Shown: positions 7,831 through 15,836 of the stretch, one piece after another
Position numbering within the stretch: the stretch's first letter is position 1
How the letters are laid out: the number at the start of each line of letters is the position of its first letter
Assembly (NCBI GenBank): GCA_963664255.1
Contig: OY760938.1
Location: 1,426,001 to 1,490,000 of the forward strand
Direction of reading: 5' to 3'
Length of the DNA: 64,000 nt
From: G963663775 sp963664255
GTDB lineage: Bacteria; Bacillota; Clostridia; Oscillospirales; Butyricicoccaceae
The notes under the pieces: model-generated
Told to the model about the DNA's origin: nothing
What the model saw: the letters and a program-made list of their open reading frames with translations, nothing else
Databases searched by the model: none
Program-made: the position numbers and the translations under genes

Positions 7831-8264
7831 AAAAAATTGTGATATATACCGATGGCGCGTGCTCGGGAAATCCGGGCCCGGGCGGCTGGGGTGTGGTGCT
7901 GCAATATGGCGCACACGAGAAGGAGCTGTCCGGCGGCGATGCCCATACAACCAATAATAAAATGGAGTTGACAGCGGTGATTGAGGCACTGCGGCTGCTC
8001 AAAGAACCTTGCCAAGTGGATTTATATTCCGATTCTAAATATGTCATTGATGGGATTACAAAGGGATGGGCAAAGGGTTGGCGTGCACGCGGTTGGAAAA
8101 AAGCCGATAAGACACCTGCGAAGAATCCAGAGCTTTGGGAAGCACTATTGCAGTTGTTGGATGTGCACACGGTTTCCTTTCATTGGGTCAAAGGACACGC
8201 TGACAACCCCTATAACAATCGCTGTGATGAATTGGCAGTACAGGCATATCAAAAATACAAATAG
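7827..8264 (+). CDS. rnhA: Ribonuclease HI
   Basis: This 145-residue endonuclease degrades the RNA strand of RNA-DNA hybrids. All catalytic acidic residues are present: D9 (YTDGACSGNPGPGG), E47 (NNKMELTAV), D69 (YSDSKYV) and D134 (RCDELA), plus H124 (WVKGHA). The length is that of the E. coli type enzyme. The start is TTG at 7827, overlapping the TGA of the upstream Fur-family gene, with TAGGGGA 7 bases before it. Pairing of a Fur regulator with RNase H is probably a matter of shared transcription only. Confidence 0.95.
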   Translation: MKKIVIYTDGACSGNPGPGGWGVVLQYGAHEKELSGGDAHTTNNKMELTAVIEALRLLKEPCQVDLYSDSKYVIDGITKGWAKGWRARGWKKADKTPAKNPELWEALLQLLDVHTVSFHWVKGHADNPYNNRCDELAVQAYQKYK

Positions 8265-8269
8265 TCAAT

Positions 8270-8310
8270 AAAAAAATGTCTAGCTGATGCTTTCAGCTAG
8301 ACATTTTGCG
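8270..8310. terminator. Bidirectional terminator between rnhA and the foldase gene
   Basis: AAAATGTCTAGCTGA (8273-8287) pairs perfectly with TCAGCTAGACATTTT (8293-8307), a 15-bp stem with A and T runs on the two sides, serving the convergent genes. Confidence 0.85.
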
Positions 8311-8331
8311 TGATAAATTGAAACGAAAAGA

Positions 8332-9522
8332 TTAGGAAGCGTCGGTAGGTGCATTCGCAGCAGCTTCAGAATCTGCAGGCGCATCTGCGCTGGCTGCTGT
8401 ATCAGTCGATGCAGTTTCGGTGTTAATGCCAGTCATGGCAATATCATATGCCGTGTCAATGTCAATTTTCTGCAGTTCTTCATCCGTTTTCTTCACGTCT
8501 GCTTTGTCCGTCCATTCCTGCAGCGTGGAGCTGAAGTCTTTGCCGGTGATTTCAGCGGATAACAGATTGCGATACGTATCTGTCTGAGAAAGGTTCGTAT
8601 CATCGATTGCCGCATCATCCAGCGGCATACGCTTGATGATATGATAGCCGTAATCGGATGCTACAATGCCGGAAAGAGCATTGTCTTCCAGGGCGAGTGT
8701 GCCTTCATAAAATTCCGGCACCATGTCACCGTCTGTAAAAATATAGCCATTGGGATAGGTGCTCATGCCAGGGTCTTCGCCATATTCCGCAATTAAAGCA
8801 TCAAAGTCTTCGCCATCCTGCGCCTTTTTCAGGGCTTCCTCGGCGAGCGATTTCTTTTCCGCCAAAGCATCGCCGGTCAATGCTTCACCGGTCGTGCTGT
8901 CAACGGTGGAAATTAAAATATGCTTTGCTTGCACATAGGTTTCGTGGAATTTCGCAAGAATATCTGCATCAGATGCGGTATAAACACCGTCTTTTCCGAA
9001 ATAATAGTCATTGATTTTGTTGACATATGTGGAGATAATCATCACATTGTCATACATTTCCGGGGTCAGTCCCTGCTGCAGCAAGGTGGTTTCGAAATTT
9101 TCCTCACCGCCATATTGCGCCAGTAAGAGCTTTTTGTTTTCTTTCATCTGCGTAATATCAGCCTTATTCAGCGACAAGCCCGCGTTTTGAAATTCCTGCA
9201 GGATGATATGATATTGCACCAGCATTTGGTCGGTGGTGTCACGCAGAGACTGGAGCATTTGGTCCTTGGTTTCAGGGTCGGTCCACAGGGTGCTGGTATC
9301 TAAACCGAACATTGCATATTGGCTTTCCATATTGGCTTTATTCGCTTGAAAAAACATTGCATATTCATTTGCATGAATCTCATCGGCGTTTACAGTCATG
9401 ACAACTGGTGTTCCATAATCATCCACCATGTATTTCGGTGTGGGATTTGCGATGGAAATTGCCCCCACACAAAGGGCGGACACGAGGAGCATTGCGATGC
9501 TAGGTATGATTTTTTTTCTCAT
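8332..9522 (-). CDS. Exported peptidyl-prolyl isomerase, PrsA/SurA-like foldase
   Basis: A 396-residue exported protein. The basic start MRKKIIPS and a hydrophobic stretch to about residue 25 form a signal peptide or anchor; there is a Cys at residue 18 but no good lipobox. A SurA-N-like helical region (about 45-185) precedes a parvulin domain: VQAKHILIST begins it near residue 193 and DYGYHIIKRMP ends it near 300. The tail is rich in Ala, Thr, Asp and Ser and of low complexity. It probably helps fold secreted proteins at the membrane surface. AGGAG stands well placed before the ATG at 9522. Confidence 0.85.
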   Translation of the reverse strand: MRKKIIPSIAMLLVSALCVGAISIANPTPKYMVDDYGTPVVMTVNADEIHANEYAMFFQANKANMESQYAMFGLDTSTLWTDPETKDQMLQSLRDTTDQMLVQYHIILQEFQNAGLSLNKADITQMKENKKLLLAQYGGEENFETTLLQQGLTPEMYDNVMIISTYVNKINDYYFGKDGVYTASDADILAKFHETYVQAKHILISTVDSTTGEALTGDALAEKKSLAEEALKKAQDGEDFDALIAEYGEDPGMSTYPNGYIFTDGDMVPEFYEGTLALEDNALSGIVASDYGYHIIKRMPLDDAAIDDTNLSQTDTYRNLLSAEITGKDFSSTLQEWTDKADVKKTDEELQKIDIDTAYDIAMTGINTETASTDTAASADAPADSEAAANAPTDAS

Positions 9523-9560
9523 AAATATTATCTCCTGTTTTCATATCAAATACAAATTTC

Positions 9561-9589
9561 ATTATAGCACTCTGGAAACGGCTTTACAA
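9561..9589 (-). promoter_or_regulatory. Sigma-A promoter of the PrsA-like gene
   Basis: On the minus strand TTGTAA (9589-9584), a 17-base spacer and consensus TATAAT (9566-9561), about 40 bases before the start codon. Confidence 0.75.
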
Positions 9590-9654
9590 TGCCAAGCATT
9601 AGATAAATTTAAAAATGCGATAAATCAACCAAATATATACATATTCGATTTTCT

Positions 9655-9683
9655 GCATAATTTTTGTTTGCGGTGGCACAATA
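9655..9683 (+). promoter_or_regulatory. Possible sigma-G promoter of spoVT
   Basis: GCATA (9655-9659) matches the sigma-G -35 pattern GHATR, and CACAATA (9677-9683) matches CATNNTA except at one position, with 17 bases between. spoVT of Bacillus subtilis is read by sigma-G in the forespore; transfer of that knowledge here is inference. Confidence 0.4.
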
Positions 9684-9725
9684 TTCCCATACCAAGTGCA
9701 AGGAAATAAACAGGAGGTTATCTTT

Positions 9726-10265
9726 ATGAAAGCAACAGGTATCGTGCGCCGTATCGACGACCTCGGTCGTGTTGTAATCCCAAAGGAAATCCGTCGCACC
9801 ATGCGCATTCGTGAGGGAGATCCCTTGGAAATTTATACGGATCGTGACGGAGAAGTTATCTTTAAGAAATATTCTCCAATGGGAGAACTGGGAACATTTG
9901 TGAGTGAACTAGCAGAAGCCCTAAGCCGTACGGCCGGACTCTCTTGTGCCATTTGTGACCGAGATGCAGTCATTGCTGCAGCCGGCGGAGCCAAAAAAGA
10001 TATTTTTGAAAAATCGATTAGCTCAGATTTTGAAATGTTGATGGAACAGCGACATATTTATGAACACCACGAAAATGATATTCCGGTTAGTATGTCGAAT
10101 AATGACACATATCATGTGGTGGTTGCAGCACCCATTATTACAGAAGGTGATGTGACAGGGTGTGTTGCTTTTTTGTCGGAGGATCCGCAGACAAAAACCG
10201 GTGAAGTGGAAAGCAAGCTCAGCCAAACGGCAGCCGCATTTCTCAGCAAACAAATGACCATGTAA
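9726..10265 (+). CDS. spoVT: Stage V sporulation protein T
   Basis: This 179-residue AbrB/SpoVT-type regulator controls forespore genes late in endospore formation. The N-terminal swapped-hairpin DNA-binding domain is essentially diagnostic: MKATGIVRRIDDLGRVVIP followed by KEIRRTMRIREGDPLEIYTD. Residues 55-179 form the GAF-like regulatory domain (HVVVAAPIITEGDVTGCVA). Length and layout equal those of known SpoVT. ATG at 9726 has CAGGAGG at proper distance. It is a strong hint that the organism forms spores. Confidence 0.95.
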   Translation: MKATGIVRRIDDLGRVVIPKEIRRTMRIREGDPLEIYTDRDGEVIFKKYSPMGELGTFVSELAEALSRTAGLSCAICDRDAVIAAAGGAKKDIFEKSISSDFEMLMEQRHIYEHHENDIPVSMSNNDTYHVVVAAPIITEGDVTGCVAFLSEDPQTKTGEVESKLSQTAAAFLSKQMTM

Positions 10266-10283
10266 GAAGCGATATTACCATGG

Positions 10284-10330
10284 AAATAATCCTCAGGAAG
10301 CAATAAAAGCAGTTCCTGAGGATTATTTTG
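10284..10330. terminator. Bidirectional terminator between spoVT and a lipoprotein gene
   Basis: AAATAATCCTCAGGAA (10284-10299) pairs with TTCCTGAGGATTATTT (10313-10328), a 16-bp stem with a 13-base loop. Confidence 0.85.
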
Positions 10331-10347
10331 GTGCTATTAGGGATGGT

Positions 10348-11079
10348 TTAGGAAGCGGCAGCAGTGGTTTGCGGGGTATAGGTGCCGTTCAACGCCAAAT
10401 TCGTGCCGCCTACCGTCATGGTGCCATCAATGTTGCACAGCATCACAATCGCCTGCGGCGCATCGCCCTCCGTCAGCACACTCACGACGTTGCCTGTGAT
10501 GATGCCTGTACCCGTTGTGCCATCTGAAAAGGTATAGGTAAGGCTGCCATCTTCGTTTTTCACGGTGGTCAAGGTGCTTTCGTCACCGCTGAAGGTACCT
10601 TCCCAGACCAGTGGCGTATCTCGCTTGGCATCAAATAAAGGGGATTGGCTAAAATCTGCAAAGGTTTTGCCGGATACATAATGAAAAATTTCACCGGTCA
10701 CACCATCTACAGCAACCTTGCAAATATCAATCCCATAGGAATCTCGTACCACGATGACGAAATAGCTATGATATTCGTTGTTGGTTTCAATGGCAAATGC
10801 AGTCGACACATAAGCGGTGGCACCGGGGGGGCTTTTTTCCAAAACCAGTGCAATCGCGTCATCTGGCGAATAGACAGACGTCACATTGGCGGGGGTATCT
10901 GTGTTTTCAGTGGACGAAGCGGTATCAGTGCTGGCAGCGTCCGTTGTTTCTGCGGTGGCGGTGGCTGCCGTGTCGGTGGCGGCAGCATCTGCGGCGTTGT
11001 CTTTTTTTCCACAGCCTGTTGCAGATAGCAGCAAGACAATGGCAAAGAGCAAGGCGTATATGCGCTTTTTATGCTTCAT
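10348..11079 (-). CDS. Secreted lipoprotein, paralogue of the 3049-3693 product
   Basis: A 243-residue lipoprotein: basic start, hydrophobic stretch, lipobox ATGC with C23, then a long Ala/Thr/Asp-rich linker to about residue 65. The following region (DAIALVLEKSPPG ... CKVAVDGVTGEIFHYVSG ... FADFSQSPLFDAK) aligns by eye with the other lipoprotein (DAKALVVEKLPEG ... GDVAIDTQSGERYTYEG ... ISDYSNFSLYAAD), including W-x-GTF shortly after. The beta-rich C-terminus ends GGTNLALNGTYTPQ. Function unknown; a substrate-binding or sensing role at the cell surface is possible. The ATG at 11079 follows AAAGGAG at a rather wide 11-base spacing; an upstream extension of the frame lacks a ribosome site. Confidence 0.75.
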   Translation of the reverse strand: MKHKKRIYALLFAIVLLLSATGCGKKDNAADAAATDTAATATAETTDAASTDTASSTENTDTPANVTSVYSPDDAIALVLEKSPPGATAYVSTAFAIETNNEYHSYFVIVVRDSYGIDICKVAVDGVTGEIFHYVSGKTFADFSQSPLFDAKRDTPLVWEGTFSGDESTLTTVKNEDGSLTYTFSDGTTGTGIITGNVVSVLTEGDAPQAIVMLCNIDGTMTVGGTNLALNGTYTPQTTAAAS

Positions 11080-11221
11080 AAATGGAAAATCTCCTTTGTG
11101 GTATAGCGTATAAATCCAATTATGTATATTGTAACGGTGTATGTTTTTTTTTGCAATGCTATTTTCCGCAATCTGATAAAAACTGTCGAAACATCCAATC
11201 GAAAGACCAAGACCAGCTTCA

Positions 11222-11280
11222 AAAAAAAGAAACCTGCTGAAAAACATAAGCGTTGGAGGACTTATGTTTTCAACAGGTTG
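11222..11280 (-). terminator. Strong terminator after the NifX-like gene
   Basis: On the minus strand AACCTG-TTG-AAAACATAAG pairs with CTTATGTTTT-TCAG-CAGGTT (11231-11276) around a 10-base loop and is followed by TTTCTTTTTTTT. Confidence 0.85.
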
Positions 11281-11306
11281 TGGAAAAGTATTTTGATGAG
11301 CGCAGG

Positions 11307-11762
11307 TCACTTGACCTCATCGAGATGGAGTTTCTCCTGCACTTGCTGTAAGGTTTCTTCACTGACATGACAGCCACGGCAGCTTGCGCAATCATGCATA
11401 CATTGCATGGGGTCATTCTCGTCCATGGTGATTTCTACCGATAAAATAGAAGGGTCACCTTGTGGTTCACCTGCCAAGTAACGTGTAACTGCGGTATCTA
11501 CATTGCCGGAACAGCCGGGAATGAGTTCGATTTCAATCATTTCCATGGCAGAACGGGTCATCAGACCAATTTCACCACAAATCAATGTATCGACCTTGCG
11601 GTCGGCAAGCATGGACACCGCAGGGATGTTCCCTTCGTGCTCCAGTGTGACGTGTTCTTTGGAAAAAGACCCATCGTCCTGTACATCGATGAGGGTGAAT
11701 GTGCGGCATTTCCCCATATTTGGTGCAATATCTGTATCTTGTGTGGGGATTGCAATTCTCAT
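11307..11762 (-). CDS. NifX/NifB-type iron-molybdenum cofactor-binding family protein with Cys-rich tail
   Basis: A 151-residue protein of the dinitrogenase iron-molybdenum cofactor (NifX/NafY) family. The core (MRIAIPTQDTDIAPNMGKC, then the VDTLICGEIG stretch and IPGCSGNVDTAV) is typical of the small forms found in non-diazotrophs, which bind Fe-S or metal clusters. The C-terminus adds a tight cysteine cluster, CMHDCASCRGC, suited to holding an Fe-S cluster. It overlaps by 4 bases (ATGA) the upstream Mrp-type ATPase gene, so the two products very probably act together in cluster or cofactor carriage. There is no nitrogenase gene in the window. Confidence 0.8.
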   Translation of the reverse strand: MRIAIPTQDTDIAPNMGKCRTFTLIDVQDDGSFSKEHVTLEHEGNIPAVSMLADRKVDTLICGEIGLMTRSAMEMIEIELIPGCSGNVDTAVTRYLAGEPQGDPSILSVEITMDENDPMQCMHDCASCRGCHVSEETLQQVQEKLHLDEVK

Positions 11763-12592
11763 GCCGATTCCTCCTGTAACATCTTCTCTAAAACGTCCAT
11801 TGCAGCATCCAGTTGCGTCGGCAGCTGTGCTTTTTCAATCAAGCCATGGTCTACAGCTTCTGCCAAAGCAGGGTCGATTGGCAATTTTGCCAATACGGGG
11901 ATGCCATATTGTGCGCTGACCTCATCTACATGACTTTGTCCAAAGATAGAAATTTGCTTGCCGCAGTCTGGACATACCAAATAGCTGTAATTTTCAATGA
12001 TGCCAAGGATGGGTACATTCATCCGCTGTGCCATCTTGACCGCTTTGCCGACAATCATCGAAACCAAATCCTGCGGAGAGGTCATAATCAAAATGCCATC
12101 CAAAGGAAGGGACTGGAAGACCGTAAGCGGCACATCACCCGTACCCGGCGGCATATCTACAAACAGAAAATCAACATCCTGCCAAATCACATCCTGCCAG
12201 AACTGCTGTACAGTTTGTGCGAGGATTGGACCGCGATAAATCACGGGGTCATCTTCGTTCTCCAGCACCAGATTGATGGAAACCACATCGATACCGCTGG
12301 CGGTTTTGGCAGGCAGAACGCCTTCGCTTGCCGCCATCAGTTTCTCATGCAGCCCAAATGTTTTTGGAATGGAAGGGCCGGTAATATCAGCATCTAAAAT
12401 ACCGGTTTGCAGATTGCGGCGCTGCAACCCAACTGCCATCATAGAAGTCACCAAAGATTTTCCGACACCGCCTTTACCAGACACGATACCAATCACACGC
12501 TTGACATTGGACAGCTCATGTGGTGCCTTTAAAAGGCTCTTCGGGTCGTTACAGTTGGAAGAGCAGGAATCACAATTATGCGAACATCCCAT
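11759..12592 (-). CDS. Mrp/NBP35-type Fe-S carrier ATPase
   Basis: A 277-residue P-loop ATPase of the Mrp/ApbC/NBP35 group that assembles or transfers Fe-S clusters. The N-terminus MGCSHNCDSCSSNC carries four Cys, as in NBP35; the deviant Walker A motif VSGKGGVGKS follows near residue 38, VDMPPGTGD marks the switch region, and VCPDCGK gives the C-terminal CxxC that bridges a cluster between subunits. ATG at 12592 has AAGGAG 10 bases upstream; a longer frame reaches beyond the promoter. The gene is first in a two-gene unit with the NifX-like gene. Confidence 0.9.
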   Translation of the reverse strand: MGCSHNCDSCSSNCNDPKSLLKAPHELSNVKRVIGIVSGKGGVGKSLVTSMMAVGLQRRNLQTGILDADITGPSIPKTFGLHEKLMAASEGVLPAKTASGIDVVSINLVLENEDDPVIYRGPILAQTVQQFWQDVIWQDVDFLFVDMPPGTGDVPLTVFQSLPLDGILIMTSPQDLVSMIVGKAVKMAQRMNVPILGIIENYSYLVCPDCGKQISIFGQSHVDEVSAQYGIPVLAKLPIDPALAEAVDHGLIEKAQLPTQLDAAMDVLEKMLQEESA

Positions 12593-12640
12593 AGTTTTGC
12601 ATCTCCTTTGCGTTTCATTTTTCATATTTAATATAGTAGT

Positions 12641-12669
12641 AGTATAACGCAATTATGAAAAAATAGCAA
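12641..12669 (-). promoter_or_regulatory. Sigma-A promoter of the mrp-nifX-like unit
   Basis: Minus strand: TTGCTA (12669-12664), 17 bases, TATACT (12646-12641), about 50 bases before the start codon. Confidence 0.65.
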
Positions 12670-12730
12670 TCCAAGTGCGGGGATTCCATGGGCAAGTAAG
12701 CAAAGTGATTTCGAGCTGCTTTCAGAAAAT

Positions 12731-12777
12731 GAAAAAATCCACTGCCGCGTTTTGCAATGCAGCAGTGGATTTTTAAA
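12731..12777 (-). terminator. Terminator after the LCP gene
   Basis: AAAAATCCACTGC (12734-12746) pairs with GCAGTGGATTTTT (12762-12774), lying just past the stop of the minus-strand LCP gene. Confidence 0.8.
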
Positions 12778-12783
12778 ATCGTC

Positions 12784-13776
12784 TTAAGTAGCCGAGGTGA
12801 TTGTTTCCGTTTGCGGAGCATTGGGTACAATGTCCTCATAAATGTATTGGTCAATGAGTTGTGCGGCATGGTCTAAATCATATTCAATGTAGACACCGTC
12901 GGAAGAATATTCCCATTCACGGTCCAATGGTACGCGCGTGTGCTCCAGTGTCGGCATACCATTTTGCAGTGCGCCTACCACCAAGGGCAGCAGTTCTCGG
13001 GTGCTGAGTGAGGTGGTGACATAGGGTAAAAATTTTTGTACCAGCGTGAGTAAGTCAGTTTTGCTCATCGTCTGCACCTTGGCAAACATGGCCTCCAACA
13101 CCTCGCCCTGCCGTTCCACACGACCCCAATCATCGCCGGTGTCGCCTTTTCGGATGCGGGCATAGCACATTGCCGGCACACCAGTCAGATATTGGTATCC
13201 GGTGGATTCTATCAGAGGGATTTCATCCTCTGGAACCCCTTTCTCGGTGCAGTATTCCGCAATGAATTTGTTTGCCTCCGCCTGCTCCTCTTCAGAAACA
13301 TCAATGTAGACGCCGCCCACCAAATCGACCAGCACCTTCAGCTGTGCAAAATCAACGGCAACGTAATCCGTGATATTGGTGCCGAAGTCGCGGTTGATGG
13401 TGCGAATAGCAAGTGCTGCACCGCCATACGTATAGGCGTGGCACAGCTTGGATTCTCCATGCCCAGGGATGGGGACAAGGCTGTCCCGCATCAGCGATGT
13501 GAGCTTGAGCTTGCCGCGGGTGTTATCCACAGTCAGAATCATCATGCAGTCAGAACGTGTGCCGATTTCATAGGAACGCGTGTCCAGACCAAACAGCGCA
13601 ATGTTGGTAATGCTGTTGTCGGGTTTGATATTGGCATCGAGAGCGGTCTCGTCCAGCGTATCATCATAGGAATAGGAAAACACCAGACGATAGGCATAGA
13701 GCCCTAGGGTGATGAGGACGGACAGAACAATGGCGACCAATAGCAAACGGCGTAATGCGCGCAAAAATTGCCTCAT
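12784..13776 (-). CDS. LytR-CpsA-Psr (LCP) family cell-wall glycopolymer ligase
   Basis: A 330-residue membrane-anchored protein. One N-terminal membrane segment (about residues 10-32, after a basic MRQFLRALRR) leaves the rest outside the cell. The LCP core is clear: NIALFGLDTR, SDCMMILTVD, LTSLMRDSLVPIPGHG, then the VGGVYIDVS stretch and GYQYLTGVPAMCYARIRKG with the conserved arginines that bind the polyprenyl pyrophosphate. LCP proteins transfer teichoic acid or capsule-like polymers from lipid carriers to peptidoglycan. It lies 28 bases behind pyk and is probably read from the pyk promoter. Confidence 0.92.
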   Translation of the reverse strand: MRQFLRALRRLLLVAIVLSVLITLGLYAYRLVFSYSYDDTLDETALDANIKPDNSITNIALFGLDTRSYEIGTRSDCMMILTVDNTRGKLKLTSLMRDSLVPIPGHGESKLCHAYTYGGAALAIRTINRDFGTNITDYVAVDFAQLKVLVDLVGGVYIDVSEEEQAEANKFIAEYCTEKGVPEDEIPLIESTGYQYLTGVPAMCYARIRKGDTGDDWGRVERQGEVLEAMFAKVQTMSKTDLLTLVQKFLPYVTTSLSTRELLPLVVGALQNGMPTLEHTRVPLDREWEYSSDGVYIEYDLDHAAQLIDQYIYEDIVPNAPQTETITSAT

Positions 13777-13804
13777 GGCATCTCCTTTACAGAGAATCCG
13801 TTAT

Positions 13805-15244
13805 TTATTTTTTGATTTCATACACACGCATAGAGTTTGTCGTGCGTGCCTGACCCACGGGAAGACCTGTTGTAATCGCGATTAAATCGCCTGCCTTACA
13901 TTCGACAATCTTCTTTGCAGAAAGTTCAGACTGTTCATACAGCATATCTGCGCTGGTCGGGCGTTCGCACAATACCGGGAACACACCCCAAGACATGGAT
14001 AACCGATGGAAGGTGACTTCGCTCGGGGTTGCGCCGATGATGCTGTTTTGCGGGCGGAAACCAGATACAGCACGTGCCGTAGAGCCGGAAACCGTGAAGG
14101 CAACGATGCAACGTGCATCCAAATCATGTGCAGTGGTGCAGGTTGCGTGTGCAATCGCATTGGTCACACCGTCACCGGACATTTTCAGCTCTTGGAATTC
14201 CGGTCGTGTCATGCGGCGGCGATTGTAATGGATATTTTTCTCCGCATTTTGTGCAATGCTTGCCATGGTCTGCACGGTTTCCACTGGATATTTACCCACA
14301 GAGGTTTCACCGGAAAGCATGATGGCACTGGTGCCGTCATAGACCGCGTTGGCAACATCAGATACTTCAGCGCGCGTTGGGCGCGGATTTTTAGCCATGG
14401 ATTCGAGCATTTGGGTCGCAGTTACCACACGCTTGCCGCGTGCAATGCAAAGCTTAATCAGTTCCTTTTGAATCTGCGGGAGCTCTTCAAACGGGACTTC
14501 CACGCCCAAATCACCACGTGCCACCATAATGCCGGCAACCTCGGTCAGAATGGCTTCCGCATTGTGTACGCCTTCCAAATTTTCGATTTTGGCGATAATC
14601 TGCACATCTTCTTTGTCATGCTTCTTGAGAATCGCTTTCAAATCCTGCATATCCTGCACGGTGCGGCAGAAAGAAGCGGCAATATAGTCAATGCCTTGCG
14701 ACAGACCAAATTCAATATCTGCACGGTCGCTTTCGCTCAAGTATGGCATACTGAGCTTTATGCCCGGTACATTGATGGACTTGCGGTTGGAAAGAGGGCC
14801 GGCATTGAGCGCACGACAAACAATATCGGTACCGTCCTTGATTTCGGTCACTTCAAAGGCAATCAAACCATCATCAATCAAAATGCGGGTGCCTACCTGC
14901 ACATCACGCGGCAAATCGGTGTAGGTGATGGATACGATGGAAGCATCACCTTCGATGTCACGTGTGGTCAAGGTGAAGGTTTGTCCATCTTGAATTTCGA
15001 TTTTACCATCCTTATAGGTTTTGGTACGAATTTCCGGACCGCGTGTGTCCAGCATGATGCCGCAAGGGCAGCCAAGCTTGGCACGAACCTGCTTTACCAA
15101 ATCCATACGGCCCTTGTGCTCTTCATGAGAGCCATGGCTGAAATTCATACGGGCAACATTCATACCCGAGAGCATCATCTGCTCTAAAATAGCAGGATCG
15201 TCTGTTGCAGGACCTAAGGTACAGATAATTTTTGTTTTTCGCAT
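13805..15244 (-). CDS. pyk: Pyruvate kinase
   Basis: This 479-residue glycolytic enzyme converts phosphoenolpyruvate and ADP to pyruvate and ATP. RKTKIICTLGPATDD opens the barrel, RMNFSHGSHEEH and LDTRGPEIRT follow, and IIAKIENLEGV with MVARGDLGVEVPFE forms the active-site signature including the catalytic Lys. The C-terminal allosteric domain is present, but the extra PEP-utiliser-like domain seen in Bacillus enzymes is not, so it is the standard short form. AAGAGG precedes the ATG at 15244. A leader of about 220 bases with several hairpins precedes the gene. Confidence 0.96.
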   Translation of the reverse strand: MRKTKIICTLGPATDDPAILEQMMLSGMNVARMNFSHGSHEEHKGRMDLVKQVRAKLGCPCGIMLDTRGPEIRTKTYKDGKIEIQDGQTFTLTTRDIEGDASIVSITYTDLPRDVQVGTRILIDDGLIAFEVTEIKDGTDIVCRALNAGPLSNRKSINVPGIKLSMPYLSESDRADIEFGLSQGIDYIAASFCRTVQDMQDLKAILKKHDKEDVQIIAKIENLEGVHNAEAILTEVAGIMVARGDLGVEVPFEELPQIQKELIKLCIARGKRVVTATQMLESMAKNPRPTRAEVSDVANAVYDGTSAIMLSGETSVGKYPVETVQTMASIAQNAEKNIHYNRRRMTRPEFQELKMSGDGVTNAIAHATCTTAHDLDARCIVAFTVSGSTARAVSGFRPQNSIIGATPSEVTFHRLSMSWGVFPVLCERPTSADMLYEQSELSAKKIVECKAGDLIAITTGLPVGQARTTNSMRVYEIKK

Positions 15245-15340
15245 TTTTTACCTCTTTTCAACATTTCTTGGCGCACTGTCTTCCGCAATGGATGCTGTAC
15301 ACCATGCACGCGCAAGGCAAAAGCATCGTTTGGTGCAATC

Positions 15341-15416
15341 GGCAGTTTATCTGCCATACAGCGTCATACTGTGTGCGGATAAACCAAGCATTGGCAGTCC
15401 GGCAAAAGATACCGGA
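15341..15416 (-). promoter_or_regulatory. Structured leader of pyk with competing helices
   Basis: Between the inferred promoter and pyk, no gene with a ribosome site is seen. Helices visible: GGCAG/CTGCC (15341-15345 with 15351-15355), GTTTATC/GATAAAC (15345-15351 with 15378-15384) and TCCGG/CCGGA (15398-15402 with 15412-15416). The first two share bases and cannot form together. No poly-U tract follows, so any switching would more likely act on translation or stability. No known riboswitch is recognised. Confidence 0.35.
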
Positions 15417-15474
15417 TGGTAGCAGTGTGTCCGTAGTTGTAAACTTCATACGAATTTTACGGTGATATGTTTTC

Positions 15475-15503
15475 ATTTTAACATCGAATGTATGCTTTTG
15501 CAA
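15475..15503 (-). promoter_or_regulatory. Sigma-A promoter of pyk
   Basis: Minus strand: TTGCAA (15503-15498), 17 bases, TAAAAT (15480-15475). It would give an untranslated leader of roughly 220 bases. Of the 592-base gap 15245-15836, the remainder holds only the divergent promoter at 15724-15752; I see no gene. Confidence 0.5.
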
Positions 15504-15723
15504 TGCTATCCGTGTTTCTGCGAAATACTTATGAAAGGGTTTTCCTATTCGCACAAAAAAAGGGGAAAACAACGTAAAAAACAGGTCATTTTGACAATAT
15601 CGCTGGAAAATTGGGGAAGTGTTCCGTTTCAAGCAAATGCATCCTAAAATAAACAGTGTTAGAAGAATATCACAGCATTCGCATGTGTTGGAGGGTTTTC
15701 CGTGCGCTGCAAATAGAAGCCCC

Positions 15724-15752
15724 TTGTCAGATGCATGAACTTTGGGTATACT
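15724..15752 (+). promoter_or_regulatory. Sigma-A promoter of the nucleotidyltransferase gene
   Basis: TTGTCA (15724-15729), 17 bases, TATACT (15747-15752); the start codon is at 15837. Confidence 0.7.
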
Positions 15753-15836
15753 GAAAAGAAAACGGACAGATGATTTCTCTAAAAAATCATTGCAAACGCC
15801 GCGGTGAACGGCATAGAAAGGAAATGGAACAACACA

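Noticed and set aside
11307..12592. Nitrogen-fixation locus
   Set aside because: Only NifX-like and Mrp-type proteins are present; no nifHDK or nifB. Small NifX-like proteins are common in non-fixing anaerobes.
14006..15187. Plus-strand open frame of 393 residues antisense to pyk
   Set aside because: It mirrors the pyk coding frame, has no ribosome site and a composition rich in His, Cys and Asn typical of a shadow frame.
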